Shown here in pieces: positions 15,946-24,073 of a stretch of 64,000 nt of DNA. The DNA lies in the NCBI RefSeq assembly GCF_014646515.1, contig NZ_BMNK01000017.1, positions 98,952 through 162,951 on the forward strand, in the 5' to 3' direction. A program made the position numbers and the translations under genes. The notes under the pieces were generated by a model. It worked only from the letters and a program-made list of their open reading frames with translations, was not told where the DNA came from and did not search any database. Numbering within the stretch: the first letter of the stretch is position 1; the number at the start of each line of letters is the position of its first letter. The DNA is from Nonomuraea glycinis (GTDB taxonomy: Bacteria; Actinomycetota; Actinomycetes; Streptosporangiales; Streptosporangiaceae).

Positions 15946-16503
15946 ATGGGCTGGCTCGATGCCATCCTTGGCCGCTCCAAACCGGTTCCCCCCAACCTCG
16001 ACGCGCTGTTCGCGCTGCCGTCCGCGGCGGTGACGCTGCAGGCGGCCACCGGGCTCCGGCCCACCGGCAACGGTTCGGTGTCCTTCAGAGCGGCCGAGGG
16101 CGGGGCCTTCGCCACGCTGGAGAGCGAGGTGAAGCAGTTGCTCGACGGCCGGGTGGAGGAGTTCACCGACAGCTACGGCTACACCTGGCTGGAGGTGCGG
16201 CGCGCCCCCGACCAGGTCTCGGACCTGGTCACGGAGTTGCACGCGGTCAACTCCTCGCTGGAGGGGGCCGGGTTCGGGCCGTCGCTGCTGTGCTCGATGG
16301 TGTCGTTCGCCGACGCCGACGGCAGGCGGCTGGCCATCGTCTACCTCTACAAGCGCGGCACCTTCTACCCGTTCGCCCCGCTGTCCGGGCAGATGCGGGA
16401 CAACGCCCTGGAGCTCCAGGCCAAGGGAGTGCTGGCGGACGAGCTCCCGCTGGAGGAGGACCTCAGCCGCTGGTTCCCCGTCTGGGGCGCTCCAGGGTTC
16501 TGA
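15946..16503 (+). CDS. pspAB: PspA-associated protein PspAB
   Basis: The 185-residue soluble protein begins MGWLDAILGRSKPVPPNLDA and includes YGYTWLEVRR and YKRGTFYPFAP, typical of PspAB. It ends the pspA-pspAA-htpX-pspAB run. Family members are always found with PspA and HtpX; the biochemical role is unknown. Confidence 0.88.
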   Translation: MGWLDAILGRSKPVPPNLDALFALPSAAVTLQAATGLRPTGNGSVSFRAAEGGAFATLESEVKQLLDGRVEEFTDSYGYTWLEVRRAPDQVSDLVTELHAVNSSLEGAGFGPSLLCSMVSFADADGRRLAIVYLYKRGTFYPFAPLSGQMRDNALELQAKGVLADELPLEEDLSRWFPVWGAPGF

Positions 16504-16512
16504 TGGCACACG

Positions 16513-16528
16513 GTGATGTAATCATCAC
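16513..16528. promoter_or_regulatory. Perfect palindrome touching a start codon
   Basis: GTGATG-TAAT-CATCAC is a perfect inverted repeat ending at the base before the GTG start of the DUF998-hydrolase gene. It is a likely repressor site; no cognate regulator is encoded beside it. Confidence 0.5.
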
Positions 16529-17884
16529 GTGGAGCGAAGATTGTACGTGCTCGCGGCTTCCGCCTTCATCGCGGCGGCCGTGCTGTACTGCGCGTGGATC
16601 ACCGGCCAGTTCACCACTCCGGCGGTCGACAGGGCGCACGGATTCGTCGGTGAGCTGGCGGCCCGCGATCAGCCGTGGACGCGCCTGTTCCGGGTCAGCG
16701 ACGTGCTGTCCGGGCTGGCGTGCCTGGCCGGGGTGGCGGTGGTGCCCCGGATCGAGCGCGAGTGGCCGGGCTGGCTGGCGTTGGCGGCCTTCGGCCTGTT
16801 CACCGTCGTCGGCGGCGTGTTCCCGCTGGACTGCGCGGCGCTGAGCGCCCCGGCCTGCGCGCGGGCGCCGGGGTCGGCGGCGCACCACGCGCACGTCGTG
16901 ACCGGCGTACTGGCCACCGCCGCCGCGCTGACCGCCATGGTGCTGCTGAGCCGGCGCTGGCGGACCGCGGTGGCCTGGATCGTCACCGGCCTCACCGGGC
17001 TGCTCACCGCCCTGTCCGCCGCCGCCGTGGCCGCCGGTCAGCTGGCCGGGCTGGCCCAGCGCCTGCAGGTGACGCTGATCGCCGTCTGGCTGGTGTACGT
17101 GGCGCTCAGACTGCTGGTCCGCGACGCGCCCACGCTGGTGCCCGGCCCGCTGCACGTGGTGCGGCAGGGCGAGGGGCCCGCGGTGCTGATCGCCGCCGGC
17201 GCCGCCGCGGCCTGGTGCCACTGGGACGGCGTCGCGGCGGAGTTGTCGCGCGGGCACCGGGTGACCAGGTTCGACCGGCCGGGGCTCGGGCTCAGCCCCG
17301 CCTCGCCCGTGCCGCCCACCCTGCACGGGGAGGTGGCCAGGCTCGCCGCCCTGGCTCCCGCCCATCCCGAGCGGGTCACCGTCATCGCGCACGCGATGGC
17401 CGCCTGGCACGCCGAGGCGTTCGCCCGGCTGCATCCGCTGCGCGTGTCCGCGCTCGTGCTCGTGGATCCGAGCTGTGGCACCGGTCGAGGGCGCGACGGC
17501 TCGTCGTTCCGCCGGGCGTTCGGCGGGTGGCTGCCCGCGCTGGGCGGCACCTGGGGGGCGACGGCGCTGGCCAGGATCGCCGGGCCGGTCCTGCACCGGC
17601 TGCTGTGCGGCCGCGCCGACGCCCGCGGCCTGCACCGCAAGGGCCGGGTCCTGGCCGCCACCGTGGGGGAGTGGCTGGCGCGCCCCGGCATGGCCACCGA
17701 CCTGCGCCGCATCAGGTCCGAGCACGCCTTTCCCGACGTGCCGGTGACCGTGCTGTGCGCGAACGTACGGCGCGGCTGCCTCAAGAGGCTGGCCGGGGAG
17801 CTCAACGCCAGACTCGTCCCGCTTCCCGCCGCTCGCTTCCCGGTGCAGCCGCTCGCCTCCGCCGCCATCGCCGACGCCGTGTAG
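16529..17884 (+). CDS. DUF998 membrane domain fused to a degenerate alpha/beta hydrolase
   Basis: Residues 1-205 form about six membrane helices of DUF998 type. Residues 210-451 align with alpha/beta hydrolases (FDRPGLGLSPASP, ALVLVDPS). The expected nucleophile elbow (HSMGG-like) reads AHAMAAWHAEAFA, so the catalytic Ser is Ala. The oxyanion HG is replaced (LIAAGAAAAW), and the C-terminal His motif reads AARFPVQPL. The hydrolase half is therefore probably a binding or structural module. The gene starts 25 bp after pspAB, so it may share that operon or use its own palindrome-controlled promoter. Confidence 0.75.
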   Translation: MERRLYVLAASAFIAAAVLYCAWITGQFTTPAVDRAHGFVGELAARDQPWTRLFRVSDVLSGLACLAGVAVVPRIEREWPGWLALAAFGLFTVVGGVFPLDCAALSAPACARAPGSAAHHAHVVTGVLATAAALTAMVLLSRRWRTAVAWIVTGLTGLLTALSAAAVAAGQLAGLAQRLQVTLIAVWLVYVALRLLVRDAPTLVPGPLHVVRQGEGPAVLIAAGAAAAWCHWDGVAAELSRGHRVTRFDRPGLGLSPASPVPPTLHGEVARLAALAPAHPERVTVIAHAMAAWHAEAFARLHPLRVSALVLVDPSCGTGRGRDGSSFRRAFGGWLPALGGTWGATALARIAGPVLHRLLCGRADARGLHRKGRVLAATVGEWLARPGMATDLRRIRSEHAFPDVPVTVLCANVRRGCLKRLAGELNARLVPLPAARFPVQPLASAAIADAV

Positions 17885-17956
17885 GCCGAAGAGGTGACGC
17901 CCGCCCGCGCCAGCCACCAGAATGGCGGGAAAAGCAGCGATATATGGGGGATGTAC

Positions 17957-20293
17957 ATGCCGGACCTCGAGCCCCTGCGTACAGGGGACCCGGCCTCGGT
18001 GGGGGCCTACACCCTGACCGATCGCCTGGGGGAGGGCGGGCAGGGCACCGTCTATCTCGCCATGGCCCCGGGCGGGCACAAGGTGGCGGTGAAGCTGCTG
18101 CGCGCCGACCTGGCGGGCGACCACGAGGCGTCGGTCCGGTTCGTCCGCGAAGTGGAGCTGGCCAGGCGGGTCGCGCCGTTCTGCACCGCCCAGGTCGTCG
18201 AGACCGGGCTGTTCCACGACCGGCCGTACATCATCAGCGAGTACATCGACGGGCCCACCCTCACCGAGGTGGTCAGGACGCAGGGGCCGCGCTCGGGGAC
18301 GTCGCTGCACCGGCTGGCCATCGGCACGGTCACCGCGCTGGTCGCCATCCACCAGGCCGGCATCGTGCACCGCGACTTCAAGCCGTCCAACGTGCTGCTC
18401 GCCTCCGACGGGCCACGGGTCATCGACTTCGGCATCGCCAGGGCGCTCGACTTCACCTCCACGCTGACCGCCAGCGCCATCGGCACCCCTTCGTTCATGG
18501 CGCCCGAGCAGCTCACCGAGGCGACTCCCGGCCCGGCGTCGGACATGTTCGCCTGGGCCTGCACCCTGCTGTACGCCGCCTCCGGGCACACCCCGTTCGG
18601 GCATGACAGCCTGCCGGCGGTGATCAACCGGATCCTGAACAGCGAGGCCGACGTCACGCCCGTCGAGGACCACGGGCTGCGTTCGCTGGTGGTGGACTGC
18701 CTGGCCAAGGACCCCGCCCGGCGGCCGTCGGCGAGCCAGGCCCTGATGCGCCTGCTCGGCCACGCGCCGGCCGCCCTCGTACCGGAGGGTTTCGCCCCTG
18801 GGCCGGGCGCTCCCATGCCCGCGCCGAACAGCGGCTTCCCCGCGCCGAGCAGTGGCTTCCCCGCTCCCAACAGCGGCTTCCCTGCCCCGAGCAGCGGCCT
18901 TTCCACCCCGAGCAGTGGCTTCCCCGCCCCCAACAGTGGCTTCCCTGCCCAGAACAGTGGCGCCTCCGGCCCGGTCGGCGGTGCGCCCGGCCCTGCGGGC
19001 GCTCCCGGGCCGGGCGGGCCGGCTCCTGGTGGGGGGCGCACGGCGCCCACGCAGTGGATGCCGGAGCAGGCGGCCGGCGTGCCCGGAATGGGGGCGCCCG
19101 CAGGGCTGCTGCAACAGGGCAGCGCGGCCGCCGCCGGTCCTGGGGGGTGGCAGGGGCACGGCCCGCCGCCGCCTCCGCACGCCCGCCCGTTATACCAGCA
19201 GCCCAGCCCGGCCCGCCGGGGCGGCAACGGCTGGATCGCCGCCGTCGCGGCGGCGGGCGTGCTCGTGCTGGTGATCGCCGCCGCGGTCGTCTCGACGCGG
19301 ATCATCGCCAGTTCGGGCACCACCCCCTCGCCGACCCCCGCCGACACGTCCGCGTCCCGCGAGCCGACGCCGAGCCCCTCACCCACACCCACCCCGACCT
19401 CGACTCCGGCCACCCCCACCACGATCGAGTTGCGGGGCAGCGCGGTACGGATCGAGGAGCGGGATTCCGACCCGCTCAAGCTGGCCTCGTACAGCATGAA
19501 CTCCGGAAAGAACCTTTACGTCCGGCAGCCGGGCACGGACGTCTTCACGGCCGACACCCGCTACTTCGAGTACGCGCTGAACGGCGACGGCACACAGGCG
19601 CTCGGCACCGACGTGGACTACAGCACCGACAAGTACGCCCTGCTGTCGGTCATCGACCACCGGGCGGGCACCAAGCGCGCCATCAAGGTCAGCGCCAACC
19701 CGGTCTTCCCCACCACGCCACGCTGGTCGCCCGACGGCAAGCTGGCCCTGGTCACGCTGTACACCAACACCGGGGGCGAGAGCGTCGAGTACGGCTTCGG
19801 CATCGTCGACGTGGCGGCCGGCACCGCGCGCACCTTCCGGGTCCGTGAGAAGGGCGCGGGCGAGTGGCGCTTCTTCTGGGACGCCGACGGCCGGGCGGTC
19901 GGCACCTGGGTCGGGGGCAAGATGAAGTTCTACGACCTGAACGGCAAGGAGCTGCGTACGCTGTCGGACGTGGGCAGTCCGGTGTGGGTGGAGGGCGACG
20001 ACGTCTCCTCGTCCGGCAGCCGGTTCCTCGCCCACTGCACGACGACGCGCACGACGATCTGCCTGCGGTCCACCTCGGGTGACGACTCCGAGCCCGTGAC
20101 CGTGCCGTTCGCCAGCGACCGGCTCATCGGCTGGTGGGACGAGGAGCACCTGGCCGTCTGGCGGAGCAAGGGCGCCGGCCGGGAGGCGGTCGTGATCGAC
20201 CTGTCCGGCAAGGTGGTCCGCGTGCTGGCGACGGCGCCCAAGCGGGCGGAGTTCGACAAGATGGCATTCCGGTTCAGCAGAGGCACGCCCTAG
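17957..20293 (+). CDS. Transmembrane Ser/Thr protein kinase with propeller-like sensor domain
   Basis: The 778-residue protein has an N-terminal kinase domain (residues 15-270) with GEGGQGTVYLA, the VAVKLL lysine, VHRDFKPSNVLL, IDFGIA and GTPSFMAPEQL. A Pro/Gly-rich linker holds seven copies of a PAPxSGF unit. One membrane helix follows (WIAAVAAAGVLVLVIAAAVV, near residue 440). The outer part has Ser/Thr/Pro-rich sequence, then about 270 residues with TolB/WD-like repeats (TPRWSPDGKLALVT). I chose ATG 17957 because GGGGA lies 6 nt upstream; ATG 17951 is an alternative. Confidence 0.88.
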   Translation: MPDLEPLRTGDPASVGAYTLTDRLGEGGQGTVYLAMAPGGHKVAVKLLRADLAGDHEASVRFVREVELARRVAPFCTAQVVETGLFHDRPYIISEYIDGPTLTEVVRTQGPRSGTSLHRLAIGTVTALVAIHQAGIVHRDFKPSNVLLASDGPRVIDFGIARALDFTSTLTASAIGTPSFMAPEQLTEATPGPASDMFAWACTLLYAASGHTPFGHDSLPAVINRILNSEADVTPVEDHGLRSLVVDCLAKDPARRPSASQALMRLLGHAPAALVPEGFAPGPGAPMPAPNSGFPAPSSGFPAPNSGFPAPSSGLSTPSSGFPAPNSGFPAQNSGASGPVGGAPGPAGAPGPGGPAPGGGRTAPTQWMPEQAAGVPGMGAPAGLLQQGSAAAAGPGGWQGHGPPPPPHARPLYQQPSPARRGGNGWIAAVAAAGVLVLVIAAAVVSTRIIASSGTTPSPTPADTSASREPTPSPSPTPTPTSTPATPTTIELRGSAVRIEERDSDPLKLASYSMNSGKNLYVRQPGTDVFTADTRYFEYALNGDGTQALGTDVDYSTDKYALLSVIDHRAGTKRAIKVSANPVFPTTPRWSPDGKLALVTLYTNTGGESVEYGFGIVDVAAGTARTFRVREKGAGEWRFFWDADGRAVGTWVGGKMKFYDLNGKELRTLSDVGSPVWVEGDDVSSSGSRFLAHCTTTRTTICLRSTSGDDSEPVTVPFASDRLIGWWDEEHLAVWRSKGAGREAVVIDLSGKVVRVLATAPKRAEFDKMAFRFSRGTP
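18818..18964 (+). repeat. Seven 21-bp coding tandem repeats in the kinase linker
   Basis: Seven in-frame 21-bp units run without a gap, each encoding P-A-P-[NS]-S-G-F or a close variant. Units differ mainly at third positions, with a few residue changes in the last ones, so the array is old enough to have diverged but has kept its frame and length. Confidence 0.92.
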
Positions 20294-20333
20294 ATCGACC
20301 CAGAGCCCGCCAGGGCCCAGCGAAGGAGTCGGC

Positions 20334-20939
20334 TTGGACAGCACCGAGATCACCGTCATCGGGGAGGGCGCGGTCGCCGCCGCGCCGGACGTGATGCGGC
20401 TGCACGCGGGCGTCGAGGTGCGCAGGCGGTCGGCGGCCGAGGCGTTCGCCGAGGTCAGGGCCGCCGCCGCCCGGCTGGCCGAGGCGCTGCGAGGGGCCGG
20501 GATCGCCGATGAGGACCTGCGCACCACCGAGTTGTCGCTCGGCCCCGAGTACGACGCCTATCCGCAGGTGTCGGCCTACCGGGCGGCGCAGGGCGTCGAG
20601 GCGGTGGTCCGCGACCTGGCGCGGGCCGACCAGGTCATCGACGTCGTCGCCGGGGTGGGCGAGCAGGCGAGGCTGAACGGGGTGGCGTTCGAGGTGTCCG
20701 ACCCGGCCGCGGCGCTCAGGCGGGCCAGGGACCGGGCGTTCGCCGACGCCGCCGCCAAGGCCGCCCAGTACGCCGAGCTGGCCGGCCGCGGGCTCGGCGG
20801 GGTCGTCTCGGTGAGCGAGCAGATCGAGCAGGGACCGCAGCCGCTGCGGGTGGTCGCCGCGATGGAGGACACGCGGTCGGTCAGCCCCGGACGACAGACG
20901 CTGACGGTCGTCGTCCGGGTCGGCTACCGGTTCCGCTGA
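20334..20939 (+). CDS. SIMPL (DUF541) domain protein
   Basis: The 201-residue protein begins ITVIGEGAVAAAPDVMRLHAGVEVRR and contains LSLGPEYD and GYRFR at its end, as in SIMPL/DUF541 proteins (BP26-like ring-forming). No signal peptide is visible, unlike many relatives. The TTG start at 20334 has GAAGGAG 8 nt upstream. It follows the kinase gene by 40 bp. Its last four codons form the first copy of a tandem repeat. Confidence 0.82.
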   Translation: MDSTEITVIGEGAVAAAPDVMRLHAGVEVRRRSAAEAFAEVRAAAARLAEALRGAGIADEDLRTTELSLGPEYDAYPQVSAYRAAQGVEAVVRDLARADQVIDVVAGVGEQARLNGVAFEVSDPAAALRRARDRAFADAAAKAAQYAELAGRGLGGVVSVSEQIEQGPQPLRVVAAMEDTRSVSPGRQTLTVVVRVGYRFR

Positions 20940-21023
20940 GAGGCCGGCCACCCGCTCGGCCGAGAGGCCGGCCACCGGCACGGCTGAGGGGTCGGCCACC
21001 GGCTCGGGTGAGAGTCAGGCGAG
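20928..21023. repeat. Four 24-bp tandem copies beginning with the SIMPL gene tail
   Basis: Units lie at 20928-20951 (CGGTTCCGCTGA is the end of the gene), 20952-20975, 20976-20999 and a degenerate 21000-21023 that reaches into the 3-prime end of nadA. The common second half is GAGGCCGGCCAC. The pattern is a duplicated gene tail filling a convergent gap. Confidence 0.8.
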
Positions 21024-22166
21024 GGCGAGCATCCGGTCCAGGGCCACCTTGGCCCAGTGGGCGGTGTCGTCGTCGACCGTGATCTGGTTGACGACCTCGC
21101 CGAGCGCCAGCGACTCCAGCGCCCACACCAGGTGCGGCAGGTCGATGCGGTTCATGGTCGAGCAGTAGCAGACGGTCTTGTCCAGGAACGAGACGTTCTT
21201 GTCGGGGAACATCTGGGCGAGCCGCTTGACCAGGTTCAGCTCGGTGCCGATGGCCCAGCTGGAGCCGGCGGGCGCCGCCTGCAGCGTCTTGATGATGTGC
21301 TCGGTGGAGCCCACGTGGTCGGCCTTCAGCACCACCTCGTGCCGGCACTCGGGGTGCACCAGCACGTTCACGCCGGGGATGCGGTCGCGTACGTCGTCCA
21401 CGGACTCGGGCGTGAAGCGGCCGTGCACCGAGCAGTGGCCCTTCCACAGGATCACCCGCGCCCGCTCCAGCTGCTCCTGGGTGAGCCCTCCGTTCGGGCG
21501 GTGCGGGTTCCACACCACGCAGTCGTCGAGCGACATGCCCATGTCCAGCACCGCGGTGTTGCGGCCCAGGTGCTGGTCCGGCAGGAAGAGCACCTTCTGG
21601 CCCTGCTCGAAGGCCCAGTCCAGGGCCCGCTTGGCGTTGGAGGAGGTGCACACCACGCCGGCGTTCCTGCCGCAGAAGGCCTTGATGTCGGCGCTGGAGT
21701 TCATGTACGTGACCGGGATCACCTGATCGGCCAGGCCCGCGTCCTCCAGGGCCTCCCAGCACTCTTCGACCTGGTCGAAGGTGGCCATGTCGGCCATCGA
21801 GCACCCCGCGCCCAGGTCCGGAAGGATGACCTTCTGGTCGGGCGTCGTCAGGATGTCGGCCGACTCGGCCATGAAGTGCACGCCGCAGAAGACGATGAAC
21901 TCGGCCTCCGGCCTGGCGGCGGCCTGCTGCGCGAGCTTGAAGGAGTCGCCGGTCACGTCGGCGAACTGGATGACCTCGTCGCGCTGGTAGTGGTGGCCCA
22001 GCACGAACAGCCGGTCACCGAGCGCCTGCTTGGCCTTGCGCGCCCGGTCCACCAGGTCCGGGTCGGATGCGGGCGGCAGCTCGCCGGGACAGTCCACGCC
22101 CTTCTCACTGTGCGGATCGGCGCCCTGGCCGAGGACGAAGAGCGGCAGCCCAGTCTGGGTAGCCAT
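21015..22166 (-). CDS. nadA: Quinolinate synthase
   Basis: The 383-residue enzyme condenses iminoaspartate with dihydroxyacetone phosphate to quinolinate in NAD biosynthesis. It has the conserved Cys positions expected for the [4Fe-4S] cluster (CSMADM, VVCTSSNAKRAL and CYCSTMNRIDL regions), plus VLGHHYQRDEVIQFAD and HPECRHEV. The ATG at 22166 has AAGGGGGT upstream. No nadB or nadC is beside it. A perfect palindrome overlaps its presumed promoter. Confidence 0.96.
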   Translation of the reverse strand: MATQTGLPLFVLGQGADPHSEKGVDCPGELPPASDPDLVDRARKAKQALGDRLFVLGHHYQRDEVIQFADVTGDSFKLAQQAAARPEAEFIVFCGVHFMAESADILTTPDQKVILPDLGAGCSMADMATFDQVEECWEALEDAGLADQVIPVTYMNSSADIKAFCGRNAGVVCTSSNAKRALDWAFEQGQKVLFLPDQHLGRNTAVLDMGMSLDDCVVWNPHRPNGGLTQEQLERARVILWKGHCSVHGRFTPESVDDVRDRIPGVNVLVHPECRHEVVLKADHVGSTEHIIKTLQAAPAGSSWAIGTELNLVKRLAQMFPDKNVSFLDKTVCYCSTMNRIDLPHLVWALESLALGEVVNQITVDDDTAHWAKVALDRMLALA

Positions 22167-22179
22167 GGCCGTACCCCCT

Positions 22180-22198
22180 TATCGTCTAACTGACGATA
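22180..22198. promoter_or_regulatory. Palindromic operator in front of nadA
   Basis: TATCGTC (22180-22186) and GACGATA (22192-22198) are perfect 7-bp arms around TAACT, 14 nt upstream of the nadA ATG. On the minus strand the distal arm also reads as a -10-like TATCGT. Its form resembles NrtR/NdnR boxes of NAD genes (inference from memory); the regulator is not in the window. Confidence 0.6.
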
Positions 22199-22329
22199 CC
22201 GATGATGACACATGCCGCCGGCGATTTATTCCGGGGGTGGGGGGAGGGAGGAATGTGTAGCACCGGCCGGGTGTTGGTAGCGTCATAGCAGGACGTCGAA
22301 AACAGACAGCCGGGTTAGGGAGTCAGCAG

Positions 22330-22683
22330 ATGACGGTTGAGAGCAGCGAGACCACGACGCAGGGCCTGATCCTGACCGAAGCGGCCGCCGCGAAGGTCAA
22401 GAGCCTGCTCGAGCAGCAGGGCGAGGAAAGCCTGCAGCTGCGCGTGGCCGTACAGCCTGGCGGCTGTTCCGGTCTGCGTTACCAGCTCTTCTTCGACGAC
22501 CGTTCGATGGACGGTGACGTCGTGACGGACTTCGGCGGCGTGGGCGTGGTCACCGACAGGATGAGCGCCCCCTACCTGATGGGCGCCTCCATCGACTTCG
22601 TCGACACGATCGAGAAGCAGGGCTTCACCATCGACAACCCGAACGCCACCGGCTCGTGCGCCTGTGGCGACTCCTTCAACTAG
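22330..22683 (+). CDS. erpA: A-type iron-sulfur cluster carrier/insertion protein
   Basis: The 117-residue HesB/IscA family protein carries the three cluster-binding cysteines: VQPGGCSGLRY and GSCACGDSF. A GGGAG lies upstream of ATG 22330. It delivers Fe-S clusters to client enzymes; neighbouring NadA is a [4Fe-4S] enzyme and a cysteine desulfurase lies 1.4 kb away. A hairpin terminator follows. Confidence 0.94.
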   Translation: MTVESSETTTQGLILTEAAAAKVKSLLEQQGEESLQLRVAVQPGGCSGLRYQLFFDDRSMDGDVVTDFGGVGVVTDRMSAPYLMGASIDFVDTIEKQGFTIDNPNATGSCACGDSFN

Positions 22684-22710
22684 CCGCAGTCGAGCTAGAG
22701 GTCGTCTCGC

Positions 22711-22743
22711 AGGTCCCGCTCCGCCTTTGTGCGGGCGGGACCT
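22711..22743 (+). terminator. Hairpin terminator after erpA
   Basis: AGGTCCCGC (22711-22719) pairs with GCGGGACCT (22735-22743). Inside it CCGC pairs with GCGG around CTTTGT, giving a 13-bp stem with one bulge, 28 bp after the erpA stop. Confidence 0.75.
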
Positions 22744-22797
22744 TCGCGTATTCTCTTGGGGCTCATTGGCTTGCTGACAACGAGGAAGAAGAATCCC

Positions 22798-23784
22798 GTG
22801 CGCATCGCCGTCACCGGCTCCATCGCGACAGACCATTTGATGACCTTTCCCGGCAGTTTCGGCGACCAGCTGATCGCCGAGCAACTGGACCGGGTGTCGC
22901 TCTCGTTCCTGGTCGACGACCTGCAGATCCGTCGCGGAGGCTGCGCGGCCAACATCGCCTTCGGCATGGCCTGCCTGGGGTTGAAGCCGATCCTGGTGGG
23001 CGCGGTCGGCAACGACTTCGCCGACTACCGCTCCTGGCTGGAGCGGCACGGCGTCGACTGTGACTCGGTGCACGTCTCCGAGACCCAGCACACCGCCCGG
23101 TTCCTGTGCACCACGGACGAGCACCACAACCAGATCGCCTCCTTCTACACCGGCGCGATGGCCGAGGCGCGGCTGATCGAGCTGCAGCCGGTCGCCGACC
23201 GGGCGGGCAGCCTCGACCTGGTGCTGATCGGCCCCAACGACCCCGACGGCATGCTGCGGCACACCGACGAGTGCCGCCACCGCGGCATCCCGTTCGCCGC
23301 CGACATCTCCCAGCAGCTCGCGCGGATGGCGGACGAGCAGATCCGCCAGCTCGTCGACGGGGCCGCCTACCTGTTCTCCAACGACTACGAGAAGGGCCTC
23401 ATCGAGCAGAAGACCGGCTGGTCCGACGAGGAGGTGCTGAGCCGGGTGGGCGTCCGGGTCACCACGCTCGGCCCCAAGGGCGCCGTCATCGACCGCCAGG
23501 GCGAGCCGTCCCTTCACGTGGCCCCCGCCCCCGAGAACGGCAAGGCCGACCCGACCGGCGTCGGCGACGCCTTCCGGGCCGGCTTCCTGGCCGGTCTCGC
23601 CTGGAACCTGCCGCTGGAGCGGTGCGGCCAGATCGGCAACCTGACCGCCACGCACGTGCTCGAGCGCGTCGGCGGCCAGGAGTACGAGCTCGGCCAGCGG
23701 GCCTTCATGGAGCGCTTCAGCGCCGCCTATGGAGCCGAGGCCGCCGCGCAGATCGCCGACCACGTCCGCTGCTACCACCCCTGA
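22798..23784 (+). CDS. adoK: PfkB family kinase, adenosine kinase-like
   Basis: The 328-residue ribokinase-fold enzyme shows RRGGCAANIAFGMACLG near residue 42 and the C-terminal anion-hole/catalytic motif DPTGVGDAFRAGFLAG. I chose GTG at 22798 because GAGGAAGAAG precedes it and RIAVTGSIATDHL is the family opening. The sequence style and the synteny (next to erpA and ctaC, as for M. tuberculosis Rv2202c) point to the actinobacterial adenosine kinase, which makes AMP from adenosine. Another sugar or nucleoside substrate remains possible. Confidence 0.8.
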   Translation: MRIAVTGSIATDHLMTFPGSFGDQLIAEQLDRVSLSFLVDDLQIRRGGCAANIAFGMACLGLKPILVGAVGNDFADYRSWLERHGVDCDSVHVSETQHTARFLCTTDEHHNQIASFYTGAMAEARLIELQPVADRAGSLDLVLIGPNDPDGMLRHTDECRHRGIPFAADISQQLARMADEQIRQLVDGAAYLFSNDYEKGLIEQKTGWSDEEVLSRVGVRVTTLGPKGAVIDRQGEPSLHVAPAPENGKADPTGVGDAFRAGFLAGLAWNLPLERCGQIGNLTATHVLERVGGQEYELGQRAFMERFSAAYGAEAAAQIADHVRCYHP

Positions 23785-23801
23785 CCGCTCCCCGCCGACG
23801 A

Positions 23802-23823
23802 CCCCGCCGCCACCGCGGCGGGG
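23802..23823. terminator. Bidirectional hairpin between adoK and the TusA gene
   Basis: CCCCGCCGC (23802-23810) and GCGGCGGGG (23815-23823) form a perfect 9-bp stem with the loop CACC between convergent genes. Confidence 0.75.
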
Positions 23824-23827
23824 CCCG

Positions 23828-24073
23828 TCAGTAGTTACGTCGTACGTGAATCGCCCAGCCACCCTCGGGAAGCTCGTAGGAGCCCACGTGCCGGTGTGAC
23901 TTGAGCCGGCACCACGCGGGCACGTCCGTGACCGCCGCGGGATCGTCGGCCAGGACGGCCACCACGGCGTTGAGCGGGACGTGATTGATCTGCTCCGCGA
24001 GCATGATGATCGGGATGGGGCATTTCTTGCCGAGCGCGTCGACCGTCAGTGCCGGCTGGGTGGTCTCGGTCAT
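23828..24073 (-). CDS. TusA-family sulfur carrier protein
   Basis: The 81-residue protein has the TusA fold opening ALTVDALGKKCPIPIIMLAE with the CPxP persulfide cysteine at about residue 19. Its ATG overlaps the stop of the cysteine desulfurase (4 nt), so the desulfurase probably hands sulfur directly to this carrier. The end use (tRNA thiolation, molybdenum cofactor or another pathway) cannot be told from the window. Confidence 0.9.
   Translation of the reverse strand: MTETTQPALTVDALGKKCPIPIIMLAEQINHVPLNAVVAVLADDPAAVTDVPAWCRLKSHRHVGSYELPEGGWAIHVRRNY

Noticed and set aside
16463..19180. 905-codon minus-strand frame opposite the DUF998 and kinase genes
   Set aside because: It has no recognisable domain and biased composition, and it runs across two genes with complete, motif-verified products on the other strand.
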